Source: an uncultured Acetatifactor sp. (GTDB lineage Bacteria; Bacillota; Clostridia; Lachnospirales; Lachnospiraceae). Taken from it: a stretch of 14,559 bases of DNA. How positions within the stretch are numbered: the first letter of the stretch is position 1; every line of letters begins with the position of its first letter. Positions 1 to 7,535 of the stretch are shown here, piece after piece. The notes under the pieces were generated by a model. That model saw only the letters and a program-made list of their open reading frames with translations. It did no database searches and was not told where the DNA came from. The stretch covers positions 1 to 14,559 of the forward strand of contig CAJUCT010000065.1 in the NCBI GenBank assembly GCA_910585015.1, in the 5' to 3' direction. The translations under genes and the position numbers were made by a program.

Positions 1-63
1 CATAATCGCAGACTTTTCAGGCATTTAACAAGTTTGAGTTTCACGGATTAAGGTATTATTTTA

Positions 64-213
64 TCAGCACGAAGTTCCGCTATGGTAGCAATTTGAAGCG
101 TAACATACGCCGCTCCAACATTGCGATTCATATGATGACATCGGCGATATTCCAGTACATATAGAAACAATCCGCTCCTTAAAATACCTTTTCTTGACCA
201 ACCTCTTAGCCAT
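64..213 (-). CDS. Small Cys-rich peptide ORF, function unknown (possible RiPP-type precursor)
   Basis: This is a 49-codon ORF, ATG at 213-211 and TGA at 66-64. It has an excellent ribosome binding site, GAGGTGGTGAGAG, seven bases upstream of the start. The first 16 residues are basic (MAKRLVKKRYFKERIV) and the last 31 hold five Cys (C19, C32, C37, C42, C49) with many Ser, Gly, Tyr and a Trp; the final residue is Cys. A charged N-terminal part and a Cys/Ser-rich C-terminal part is the general layout of ribosomally made, modified peptides, but I do not recognise a family and no maturase is visible because the window ends 63 bases downstream. It lies 5 bases after the stop of a 29-codon ORF. It could equally be a chance ORF: a second frame over the same stretch is also open. 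Confidence is modest and rests on the ribosome site and composition. Confidence 0.35.
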   Translation of the reverse strand: MAKRLVKKRYFKERIVSICTGISPMSSYESQCWSGVCYASNCYHSGTSC

Positions 214-218
214 AACTC

Positions 219-308
219 TCACCACCTCTCTATAGTACCACAATGCTCTTGGCCCCGGAATACTTGAAAATTTGAAAATTTCATATCACTTGTACTGTTC
301 ACAATCAT
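219..308 (-). CDS. 29-codon leader ORF upstream of the Cys-rich ORF
   Basis: ATG at 308-306 is preceded by AGAGGA only two bases away; an in-frame GTG two codons later is spaced better. The ORF ends with TGA at 221-219, inside the Shine-Dalgarno region of the 49-codon ORF, an arrangement typical of translational coupling. The product has one Cys and no recognisable motif. It may be a leader peptide, a partner of the Cys-rich peptide or chance. Confidence 0.2.
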   Translation of the reverse strand: MIVNSTSDMKFSNFQVFRGQEHCGTIERW

Positions 309-337
309 ATTCCTCTTTTGCATTTATTTTTATAATA

Positions 338-366
338 ACCTTATCATTCATCAATCACTTTGTCAA
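338..366 (-). promoter_or_regulatory. Candidate promoter for the small ORFs at the left edge
   Basis: On the minus strand TTGACA (366-361, perfect -35) is followed after 17 bases by TAAGGT (343-338), with a TG one base upstream (TGATAAGGT), as in extended -10 promoters. The -10 hexamer is only 3/6. Predicted transcription would start near 331 and cover both small ORFs. Confidence 0.35.
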
Positions 367-545
367 TATATGGTAAATTATTTTCGCAACATCCACATGA
401 ATGTCTCATTCATCCAATTTATAATCTTTACTTTATTATATTTTGCTGACAAAGAAGAGGATAGAAACCAAATCTTGTAACGTCTCCGTCTGGCAAAGCA
501 TATATTGGTAAGAAAGAACCTTGACTGATTACAGAAAGGCATCCT

Positions 546-1844
546 ATGTATGAAAGAAGAGCAGACCTGAGAGCCGCGCAGGAAGACAGTGGGAGCGGGA
601 CGCGCACCCAAAATACCGGTACGCTGCAGATCATTGTTACTTCCTCGGTGGCATATATTCCCATCAAGGGGGCCACAGTCACCATCTCCTACACCGGGGA
701 TCCGGATAGTCCCATCATGACCCTGACAACCGACAGTTCAGGAGAGACGGAGGTTGTCACCCTGCCCACCCCGCCCCTGTCCTACTCTCTGAACCCGGAA
801 AGTCTCCAACAGCCCTATTCGGAATACAATATCACGGTCACGGCCGAGGGTTACGAGCCAGTATATGTGACCGGCTCCGAAATGTTTGAGGGCGAATTAT
901 CCCTGCAGCCCATCCGCATGAACCCGGTGGAGATGGAGGCGGGGGAGAATGAAAAGCTGGTGGCCATCCCTGTCCATACACTGTTCGGCGACTACCCGCC
1001 CAAGATTCCGGAGGACGAGATCAAGCCCATAGCTGAAACCGGGGAAATCGTCTTAAGCCGGGTAGTAATCCCCGAGTACGTGATTGTCCACGACGGCGTA
1101 CCCTCCGATTCCTCGGCCCCAAACTACTGGGTGCGATACAAGGATTACATTAAAAATGTGGCCTCATGCGAAGTATATTCCACCTGGCCTGAAGCCACGC
1201 TGTACGCCAATATACTGGTGATTATGTCCTTTACGCTGAACCGGGTATACACGGAGTGGTATCGGAACCAGGGCTACAACTTTACCATCACTTCCTCCAC
1301 CGCCTACGACCAGAAATGGGTCTATGGCCGCAATATCTTCAGCAATATTGACTTTCTGGTGGATACTATATTTGCCAACTTCCTGTCCCGTCCCGGGGTG
1401 CGGCAGCCCATTTTTACCTCCTACTGCGATGGCCAACGGGTCACTTGCTCAGGCCTTAGTCAGTGGGGGTCCAAATATCTGGGAGACCAGGGCTACTCCG
1501 CAATAGAGATTATACGCTACTACTACGGCAACGACATGTATATCAACACTGCCGATGTGATATCCGGAGTCCCCTCATCCTGGCCCGGGTACTCCCTGAC
1601 CGTCGGATCTTCCGGAGAAAAAGTGCTGCAGTTGCAGAATCAGTTAAACCGCATTGCCCGCAATTACCCGGCCATCCCTGTCATTACCGCCGACGGCATC
1701 TACGGCCCCCTCACCGCAGGCGCGGTCCGCACCTTCCAGGGTATCTTCAATCTGCCTCAGACCGGCGTGGTGGACTATCCCACCTGGTACGAGATTTCAG
1801 ATATCTATGTGGGCGTCAGCCGGATTGCGGAGCCAGGACAATAA
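546..1844 (+). CDS. SpoIID/LytB-like protein with peptidoglycan-binding domain
   Basis: The 432-residue protein has three parts. Residues about 24-125 resemble a carboxypeptidase-regulatory-like beta-sandwich (TGTLQIIVTSSVAYIPIKGA onward). Residues about 200-330 resemble the SpoIID domain: E209 in CEVYSTWPEA sits where SpoIID lytic transglycosylases carry their catalytic Glu, and GLSQWGSKYLGDQGYS followed by EIIRYYYG (303-328) matches the SpoIID C-terminal signature. Residues about 352-417 are a PG_binding_1 repeat ending in QTGVVDYPTW. SpoIID family enzymes cleave denuded glycan strands during engulfment in sporulation; this homologue's role is unknown to me. The start is set by GAAAGG six bases upstream and by an in-frame stop at 522-524, so no longer form is possible. 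No signal peptide or membrane segment is present, which is odd for a wall enzyme. It converges on etfA. Confidence 0.8.
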   Translation: MYERRADLRAAQEDSGSGTRTQNTGTLQIIVTSSVAYIPIKGATVTISYTGDPDSPIMTLTTDSSGETEVVTLPTPPLSYSLNPESLQQPYSEYNITVTAEGYEPVYVTGSEMFEGELSLQPIRMNPVEMEAGENEKLVAIPVHTLFGDYPPKIPEDEIKPIAETGEIVLSRVVIPEYVIVHDGVPSDSSAPNYWVRYKDYIKNVASCEVYSTWPEATLYANILVIMSFTLNRVYTEWYRNQGYNFTITSSTAYDQKWVYGRNIFSNIDFLVDTIFANFLSRPGVRQPIFTSYCDGQRVTCSGLSQWGSKYLGDQGYSAIEIIRYYYGNDMYINTADVISGVPSSWPGYSLTVGSSGEKVLQLQNQLNRIARNYPAIPVITADGIYGPLTAGAVRTFQGIFNLPQTGVVDYPTWYEISDIYVGVSRIAEPGQ

Positions 1845-1851
1845 ACGCGCA

Positions 1852-1894
1852 AAAGGGAGTATTCGGGCAGTTAATCTACCCAAATACTCCCTTT
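1852..1894. terminator. Bidirectional intrinsic terminator between the SpoIID-like gene and etfA
   Basis: A perfect 12-bp inverted repeat (AAAGGGAGTATT at 1852-1863, its complement at 1883-1894) is extended by GGG/CCC after one mismatch and closes a loop of about 11 bases. It sits between two convergent stop codons, 8 bases after one and 19 before the other. The flanks are T-rich in both reading directions (CTTTGTATATATATT; CCCTTTTG), so it can serve both genes. Confidence 0.8.
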
Positions 1895-1912
1895 GTATAT
1901 ATATTAGGCTTA

Positions 1913-2956
1913 TTACTTCTCAGCCATAGCCGCCTTCAAAGCAACAGTCAACTGAGGAACGATCTTGTTCAAGTCGCCCACCACACCATAGTCAGCCACA
2001 TCAAAAATGGGAGCATCCTCATCCTTGTTGATGGCTACGATGATATCGGACTCCTCCATACCGGCCACATGCTGAATAGCGCCGGAGATACCGATGGCAA
2101 AATAGATCTGGGGACGAACGGTTTTACCCGTCTGGCCCACCTGCAGATCCTTGGGCTTCCAGCCGCTGTCAACCACGGCACGGGAACAGGATACAGTACC
2201 GCCCAGAACCTCTGCCAAATCCTCCAGGATCTTAAAGTTCTCCGGACTACCCACACCGCGGCCTCCGGAAACCAGCACCTTGGCATCCATGATGTCCACG
2301 GTGTCGGATACGGCCTTCACCACCTCTTTAATGGTTACATAGCGGTTGTTAGGTGTAAAACCGGGATTATACTCCTCCACCACAGCCTTTGCGCCAGCGA
2401 TGGGATCGATCTTCTGCATAACGCCGGGACGAACGGTTGCCATCTGGGGACGATTGTCCGGGCAGGCGATGGTGGCAATGGTGTTGCCGCCGAAAGCGGG
2501 ACGGGTCATCAGCAGCTGATTGTGCTTCTGCTCCTGGCCCGGAATGGGATTCAGCGGGAAATCGCCGATCTCCAGCACGGTACAGTCCGCGGTCAGACCG
2601 GTGGCCACCCTTGCGGATACGGTAGGGCCTAAGTCACGGCCGATGGCAGTTGCTCCCACCAGCACGATCTCGGGCTTATACTGGTTAATCACGGATGACA
2701 GTGCATGGGCATAGGGCTCGGTTCTGTATACCTCCAGTTCCGGGTCGTCCACCACGATCACCTTGTCCGCGCCGTACTCTGCCAGCTTGTCGGCCAAGCC
2801 CTTTACCTGATAGCCGATGAGTACTGCCACCACCTCTGTATTCAGCTTGTCAGCCAGTTCCTTACCTTTTCCCAGCAATTCATATGCGATACCGCTGATC
2901 TCGTTATCTACCTGCTGGGCAAACACATATACGCCTTTATATTCTTCTAAATTCAT
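1913..2956 (-). CDS. etfA: Electron transfer flavoprotein subunit alpha
   Basis: The 347-residue protein is the alpha subunit of the EtfAB heterodimer that passes electrons to butyryl-CoA dehydrogenase. The N-terminal adenine-nucleotide-hydrolase-like fold spans roughly 1-200. The C-terminal FAD domain shows the family motifs in order: SGGRGVGS (230-237), SRAVVDSGW (258-266), QVGQTGK (272-278), GISGAIQH (289-296) and AINKDEDAPIF (308-318). The start follows AGGAGG with an 11-base spacer. Genes etfB-etfA directly after bcd are the arrangement of the clostridial Bcd/EtfAB complex, known to oxidise NADH while reducing both crotonyl-CoA and ferredoxin; I infer that activity here. It is the last gene of the operon and ends at the terminator at 1852-1894. 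A 160-bp structured spacer separates it from etfB. Confidence 0.97.
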   Translation of the reverse strand: MNLEEYKGVYVFAQQVDNEISGIAYELLGKGKELADKLNTEVVAVLIGYQVKGLADKLAEYGADKVIVVDDPELEVYRTEPYAHALSSVINQYKPEIVLVGATAIGRDLGPTVSARVATGLTADCTVLEIGDFPLNPIPGQEQKHNQLLMTRPAFGGNTIATIACPDNRPQMATVRPGVMQKIDPIAGAKAVVEEYNPGFTPNNRYVTIKEVVKAVSDTVDIMDAKVLVSGGRGVGSPENFKILEDLAEVLGGTVSCSRAVVDSGWKPKDLQVGQTGKTVRPQIYFAIGISGAIQHVAGMEESDIIVAINKDEDAPIFDVADYGVVGDLNKIVPQLTVALKAAMAEK

Positions 2957-2974
2957 GGTTTGGTTTACCTCCTA

Positions 2975-3108
2975 ATTTAAGTTCCGCATCTGTCCTGCCA
3001 GCACACATTTCCCGAGATCAATATACGGCCCCTTGGGCGTCCGAATATTGATCTGTGTGCTGTCCGGACAGGTGCTGATTTAAGTTCCGCATCTGTCCGG
3101 GCAGATGC
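2975..3108. repeat. Structured etfB-etfA spacer: nested hairpin flanked by a 21-bp direct repeat
   Basis: A 21-bp sequence is present twice in the same orientation at 2975-2995 and 3078-3098. Between the copies lies a long imperfect hairpin: CTGTCC (2990-2995) with GGACAG (3065-3070), CAGCACACA (2999-3007) with TGTGTGCTG (3054-3062), and AGATCAATAT (3015-3024) with ATATTGATCT (3045-3054), with an unpaired TTTCCCG in one arm. The second repeat copy also makes its own hairpin, GCATCTG/CAGATGC at 3089-3108, immediately after the etfB stop. No T-run follows on the minus strand, so it does not look like a terminator. Confidence 0.7.
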
Positions 3109-3116
3109 TGTTTTCA

Positions 3117-3902
3117 TTATACGATATGCTTCTCCTTGAACTTGCCCACAATGTAAGCAACCGCATCCTCGGGGGACTCAGGAACAACCTTCTCGCCTGC
3201 GCCCTTGCGAACCTTGTCGGAAGCCTTAGCAATCTTGGTGGGAGATCCCTTCAGACCCAGGTTGCTGTCATCCACGTCCTTCAGGTCTGCTCTGCCCCAT
3301 GTAGTGATCTCCGCCGCACATGCGTCAAAGATGCCGCCGGGAGTCATATAGCGGGGCTCGTTCAACTCGGACAGAGCGGTGATCAGGCAGGGCATCTGAG
3401 ACTCCAGCACATGATATCTGTCGTCATACTGACGCTGTACAATCACTTTATCGCCGTCAATCTTAATATCCTGCGCATAGGAAATCACGGGAATCTGTAA
3501 ATGCTCCGCAATCTGAGGACCAACCTGCGCAGTATCGCCGTCGATAGCCTGACGGCCGGTGATGATCAGGTCATACTCCAGATTACGGATGGCGCCTGCG
3601 ATGGTGGTGGATGTAGCCCAAGTGTCCGCGCCGCCCAGCACACGGTCTGTCACCAGAATGCCCTTATCCGCGCCCATGGCAATGGCCTCGCGCAGCACGT
3701 CCGCCGCCTTGGGCAGACCCATGGTCAAAACAGTTACCTCTGCGCCGTACTGATCCTTTAAGCGCAGCGCAGCTTCCAGGCCGGCCTTGTCGTCAGGGTT
3801 CATAATGGCCAGCATTGCGCCTCTATCCAGTGTTCCGTCCGGATTGAACTTAACGCCGCCCTTGGTATCCGGAACCTGTTTAATACAAACGATAATTTTC
3901 AT
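3117..3902 (-). CDS. etfB: Electron transfer flavoprotein subunit beta
   Basis: The 261-residue protein begins MKIIVCIKQVPDT, the standard EtfB N-terminus, and carries the ETF beta signature region GRQAIDGDTAQVGPQIAEHL (116-135), which binds the second cofactor (FAD in bifurcating Etfs, AMP in simple ones). Length and sequence are typical of clostridial EtfB of the butyryl-CoA dehydrogenase complex. The start is supported by AGGAG ten bases upstream. It lies 187 bp after bcd and 160 bp before etfA in one transcriptional direction, so the three are expected to be co-transcribed and to form Bcd-EtfAB. Whether it is truly bifurcating depends on the FAD contacts, which need alignment to the Acidaminococcus or C. 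difficile enzymes. Confidence 0.97.
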   Translation of the reverse strand: MKIIVCIKQVPDTKGGVKFNPDGTLDRGAMLAIMNPDDKAGLEAALRLKDQYGAEVTVLTMGLPKAADVLREAIAMGADKGILVTDRVLGGADTWATSTTIAGAIRNLEYDLIITGRQAIDGDTAQVGPQIAEHLQIPVISYAQDIKIDGDKVIVQRQYDDRYHVLESQMPCLITALSELNEPRYMTPGGIFDACAAEITTWGRADLKDVDDSNLGLKGSPTKIAKASDKVRKGAGEKVVPESPEDAVAYIVGKFKEKHIV

Positions 3903-3941
3903 TGTATTTTCACTCCTTACTTTTTATATTCTAATCATACG

Positions 3942-4080
3942 CTCACATGTCCGGCCCGATTCGCCGCAGACTTTCGACTAAAGCAGACCAGCTGCGCCGT
4001 GTCGCGGCATCCGGACTATCCTCTGCCTGCATAGCGTGGGCTGTGCCCCCGCTATTTGGTTACATGTGAGTCATTTACCG
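3942..4080. repeat. Structured bcd-etfB spacer bounded by a 9-bp inverted repeat
   Basis: Most of the 187-bp spacer is enclosed by the perfect inverted repeat CTCACATGT (3942-3950) / ACATGTGAG (4072-4080). Inside are GCCGC/GCGGC (3963-3967, 4004-4008) and a compact hairpin at 4031-4055 (ATAGCG-T-GGGC, loop TGT, GCCC-C-CGCTAT). Base composition is GC-rich like the genes. No T-run marks it as a terminator and no ORF with a ribosome site is seen. Confidence 0.55.
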
Positions 4081-4089
4081 GTTCTGCAC

Positions 4090-5256
<1,167 letters not shown>

Positions 5257-5550
5257 GATTAATTCCTCCACTTTCATCTAATATTTGGACATACAGCAAC
5301 TTCCCTGTACATTGATCAACTCGTCCTATGACCAGCCGGAGACAAATCCACAGCCGATCAGGAGCAAAACCAGGGAAGCTGCCATAGCCATAATTACATC
5401 TTATACTCACGAGCGGTTAAATTTTCCTCTCTGCCCGGCGGGGACCGCCCAAACATGCGGTATGCGCCGGGCAGTAACTTGGAAAATGTTAACGTTCGTC
5501 AGTATACGTCCGTCACGATAAAGCTTTGTGACAGCGCCTTCAAAAACGCT
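5257..5550. other. Long structured hbd-bcd spacer
   Basis: This 294-bp gap contains two unrelated inverted-repeat structures. The first (5289-5386) has arms GCAACTTCCCTG (5296-5307) and CAGGGAAGCTGC (5371-5382), complementary at 11 of 12 positions, and an inner TGATC/GATCA (5313-5317, 5356-5360). The second is the large palindrome listed separately at 5402-5506. A third small repeat, GTCAC/GTGAC (5512-5516, 5528-5532), lies next to the hbd stop. The only open frames are short: a hydrophobic 21-codon ORF at 5326-5391 on the minus strand without a ribosome site. No promoter is evident. Confidence 0.6.
5402..5506. repeat. 105-bp imperfect palindrome (MITE-like or structured RNA)
   Basis: The two ends of this stretch are inverted copies of each other over about 40 bases. 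Reading inward the pairs are TATACT/AGTATA (5402-5407, 5501-5506), ACGA/TCGT, GTTAA/TTAAC, ATTTTCC/GGAAAAT (5421-5427, 5481-5487), CTGCCCGGCG/CGCCGGGCAG (5431-5440, 5465-5474, perfect) and ACCGC/GCGGT (5444-5448, 5457-5461), closing an 8-base loop. On the transcribed strand it would fold into one very long hairpin between hbd and bcd. It lacks a terminal T-run. It could be a miniature inverted-repeat transposable element or an mRNA-processing or stability element. Confidence 0.7.
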
Positions 5551-6390
5551 TTATTTTGCGTAGTTGTAGAAGCCCTCTCCGGTCTTCTTGCCCAGCTTGC
5601 CTGCGCGGACCATCTTTCTCAGCAGGGGAGCGGGAGCATACTTGGAATCGCCGGTCTCCGCATAGATAACCTCCATGATGGCCAGCACGATGTCCAGACC
5701 GATATAATCGCCCAGAGCCAGAGGTCCCATGGGATGATTAGCGCCCAGCTGCATAGCCACGTCGATGTCCGCCACGGATGCCACGCCTGCGGCATACACA
5801 TTGACAGCCTCATTGATCATGGGGATCAGGATTCTGTTTACCACGAAGCCTGCCGCTTCATTTACCTCCACGGGAGTCTTGCCGATCTCGGCGGCAATGC
5901 CTTTAATCTTCTCCACCAGTTCCGCGGGAGTGTTGGCTCCTGCGATAACCTCAACCAGCTTCATTCTGTCGGCAGGGTTGAAGAAATGCATACCGATCAG
6001 AGGACGATCCAGGCCGTTGCCCATCTCTGTGATGGACAGAGAGGAAGTGTTGGAAGCGAAGATACAATCCTTCTTCACGATCTGCTGCAGTTCTGCAAAG
6101 GTCTGCTTCTTGATGGCCATGCTCTCGGGGCACACCTCGATAACCAGATCGCAGTCCGTGCAGATATCCTTTAAACCGGTGACGATCTTGCCCAGAATCT
6201 CCTCGCCCTTCTCAGCGGTGATCTTCTCCTTGCCAACCAGGAAATTGATGTTCTTCTGGATCTTGGCCTTGCCGCCGTCAGCAAACTCCTGCTTGATATC
6301 ACATAAGCATACCTCATAGCCGTCTGTCATGGCAAAAGCCTGTGCAATTCCGGCACCCATGGTGCCTGCGCCGATAATACCTACTTTCAT
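5551..6390 (-). CDS. hbd: 3-hydroxybutyryl-CoA dehydrogenase
   Basis: The 279-residue enzyme reduces acetoacetyl-CoA to (S)-3-hydroxybutyryl-CoA. The Rossmann motif GAGTMG (7-12) is at the very N-terminus, followed by the conserved SNTSSLSI (113-120), the catalytic His in MHFFNPAD (H135) with E147, and GFVVNRIL containing N185. The C-terminal domain ends in KKTGEGFYNY, as in clostridial Hbd. Length (about 280) is normal. The start is fixed by GGAGG eight bases upstream. It follows crt by only 32 bases, so the two are certainly co-transcribed. The residue after the first Rossmann strand is Asp (D31 in CLCD), which in this family usually goes with NADH preference; that is inference. Confidence 0.97.
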   Translation of the reverse strand: MKVGIIGAGTMGAGIAQAFAMTDGYEVCLCDIKQEFADGGKAKIQKNINFLVGKEKITAEKGEEILGKIVTGLKDICTDCDLVIEVCPESMAIKKQTFAELQQIVKKDCIFASNTSSLSITEMGNGLDRPLIGMHFFNPADRMKLVEVIAGANTPAELVEKIKGIAAEIGKTPVEVNEAAGFVVNRILIPMINEAVNVYAAGVASVADIDVAMQLGANHPMGPLALGDYIGLDIVLAIMEVIYAETGDSKYAPAPLLRKMVRAGKLGKKTGEGFYNYAK

Positions 6391-6422
6391 GTATAGTTCC
6401 TCCTTTAATTAATTCCACTTTT

Positions 6423-7247
6423 TTATTTGTTCTGGAACGGCTCTTTCACCTTTTCCTTGTTCTTGTCCAGGAAGAAAGCCATGCCGTACTTCTGATCCTC
6501 AGTCTCAAAGCAGTCGCCGAACAGCTTCTCTTCAATGACCACCGCCTGATCCATATCCACATCCAGGCCCTCGTTGATAGCCTTCTTGCAGTTTCTCACG
6601 GCGATGGGGGCATTCTTGGCGATGCCGGAAGCCATCTTTTCGGCTGCTGCCATCAGCACTTCCTGAGCGGTCTTTACCACATTGCCCTCCGCGTCCGTCT
6701 CCGCAGAGTACACCTCGTTCACAAGGCCGATTCGATATGCCTCCGGCGCCTTGATATTGCGGGCCGTATAGATCATCTGCTTTGCCATGCCCGCGCCCAC
6801 CAAACGAGCCAGCCTCTGGGTACCGCCAAAGCCGGGAGTGATGCCCAGGCCCACCTCAGGCTGCCCGAACACCGCATTGTCGGAGCAGATGCGGATGTCA
6901 CAGCTCATGGAGATCTCACATCCGCCGCCCAGCGCAAAACCGTTGATGGCCGCGATCACGGGGATGGGGAAAGTTTCCAGCTTGCGGAACACATCGTTGC
7001 CTTTCTTTCCGAAAGCCTCGCCCTCTGCCTTGGTCAGGGTGCTCATCTCTCCGATATCCGCCCCGGCCACAAAGGACTTCTGTCCCGCTCCGGTGAGAAT
7101 CAGACATCTCACCTCGTCCAGATTCACTGCATCCAGGGCTGCGTCCAGTTCCTCCAGCACCTGGCTGTTCAGGGCGTTCAGCGCCTTCTCACGGTTGATG
7201 GTGAGAATTGCGTACTGCCCTTTCTGCTCATAAAGAATATAATCCAT
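6423..7247 (-). CDS. crt: 3-hydroxybutyryl-CoA dehydratase (crotonase)
   Basis: The 274-residue protein of the enoyl-CoA hydratase family removes water from 3-hydroxybutyryl-CoA to give crotonyl-CoA. It carries both catalytic Glu, E111 in GGGCEIS and E131 in FGQPEVGLGI, spaced 20 residues apart as in rat crotonase (E144/E164), and the oxyanion-hole segments FVAGADI (59-65) and FALGGGC (104-110). It is about 14 residues longer than usual; the extra sequence appears to be around 181-196 (SAETDAEGNVVKTAQE), after GLVNEVY. The start follows AGAGGT by five bases, a weaker site than its neighbours. It is the second gene of the operon, 288 bp after thl and 32 bp before hbd. Confidence 0.96.
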   Translation of the reverse strand: MDYILYEQKGQYAILTINREKALNALNSQVLEELDAALDAVNLDEVRCLILTGAGQKSFVAGADIGEMSTLTKAEGEAFGKKGNDVFRKLETFPIPVIAAINGFALGGGCEISMSCDIRICSDNAVFGQPEVGLGITPGFGGTQRLARLVGAGMAKQMIYTARNIKAPEAYRIGLVNEVYSAETDAEGNVVKTAQEVLMAAAEKMASGIAKNAPIAVRNCKKAINEGLDVDMDQAVVIEEKLFGDCFETEDQKYGMAFFLDKNKEKVKEPFQNK

Positions 7248-7535
7248 GTCTACCTCTTTCTGCTAACCCGGGACCAGTTCACGGCCCCCGGCTTGCCTTA
7301 TTTCTAAAGTAAACGACATTGAAATTTCTACCCTCAGTTCTCGCGAAAGCCTTATACGCAGGCTTTTGCAAAGCTTTTGGCGAAATTTCTCATGACCGTT
7401 TATCCGTTTTGTGCGCAGGATTTAATCACTGAATATATAATCCACAGCCAAATTACATCCGCTGTGCCTGCCATATGTCCACAATTTCAAACAGCCCGGA
7501 GAACACGGCAGTTCCCCCGGGCTTTGTATGGCTTA
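7248..7535. other. thl-crt spacer
   Basis: The 288-bp gap begins (reading the minus strand) with the hairpin listed at 7493-7523. It then holds an AAAGCCT/AGGCTTT hairpin (7346-7352, 7360-7366), a GAAATTTC palindrome present twice (7321-7328 and 7382-7389) on either side of that hairpin, and a CCGGG-type inverted repeat close to the crt start (about 7267-7297). I searched the minus strand for a sigma-A promoter for crt and found no convincing -35/-10 pair. Confidence 0.5.
7493..7523 (-). terminator. Hairpin after thl, possible partial terminator
   Basis: Twelve bases after the thl stop the RNA can pair AGCCCGG with CCGGGCT (7 bp) and, past a small bulge, GAAC with GTTC, around the loop TGCCGT. 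It is followed by GTTTGAAATT, a poor U-tract, so read-through into crt is likely. It would make thl more abundant than the downstream genes. Confidence 0.5.

Noticed and set aside
471..545. Sporulation-type promoter (CATATATT) upstream of the SpoIID-like gene
   Set aside because: The -10-like string resembles a sigma-E element, but no matching -35 lies at the proper distance.
1463..2632. A 389-codon plus-strand ORF
   Set aside because: It runs through the end of the SpoIID-like gene in another frame, across the terminator and antisense to etfA; its His/Leu/Gly-rich composition is typical of an antisense shadow.
5476..5496. Second Rex-like site (TTGGAAAATGTTAACG)
   Set aside because: Half-site spacing is one base off and the left half is poor; the bases belong to the palindrome arm.
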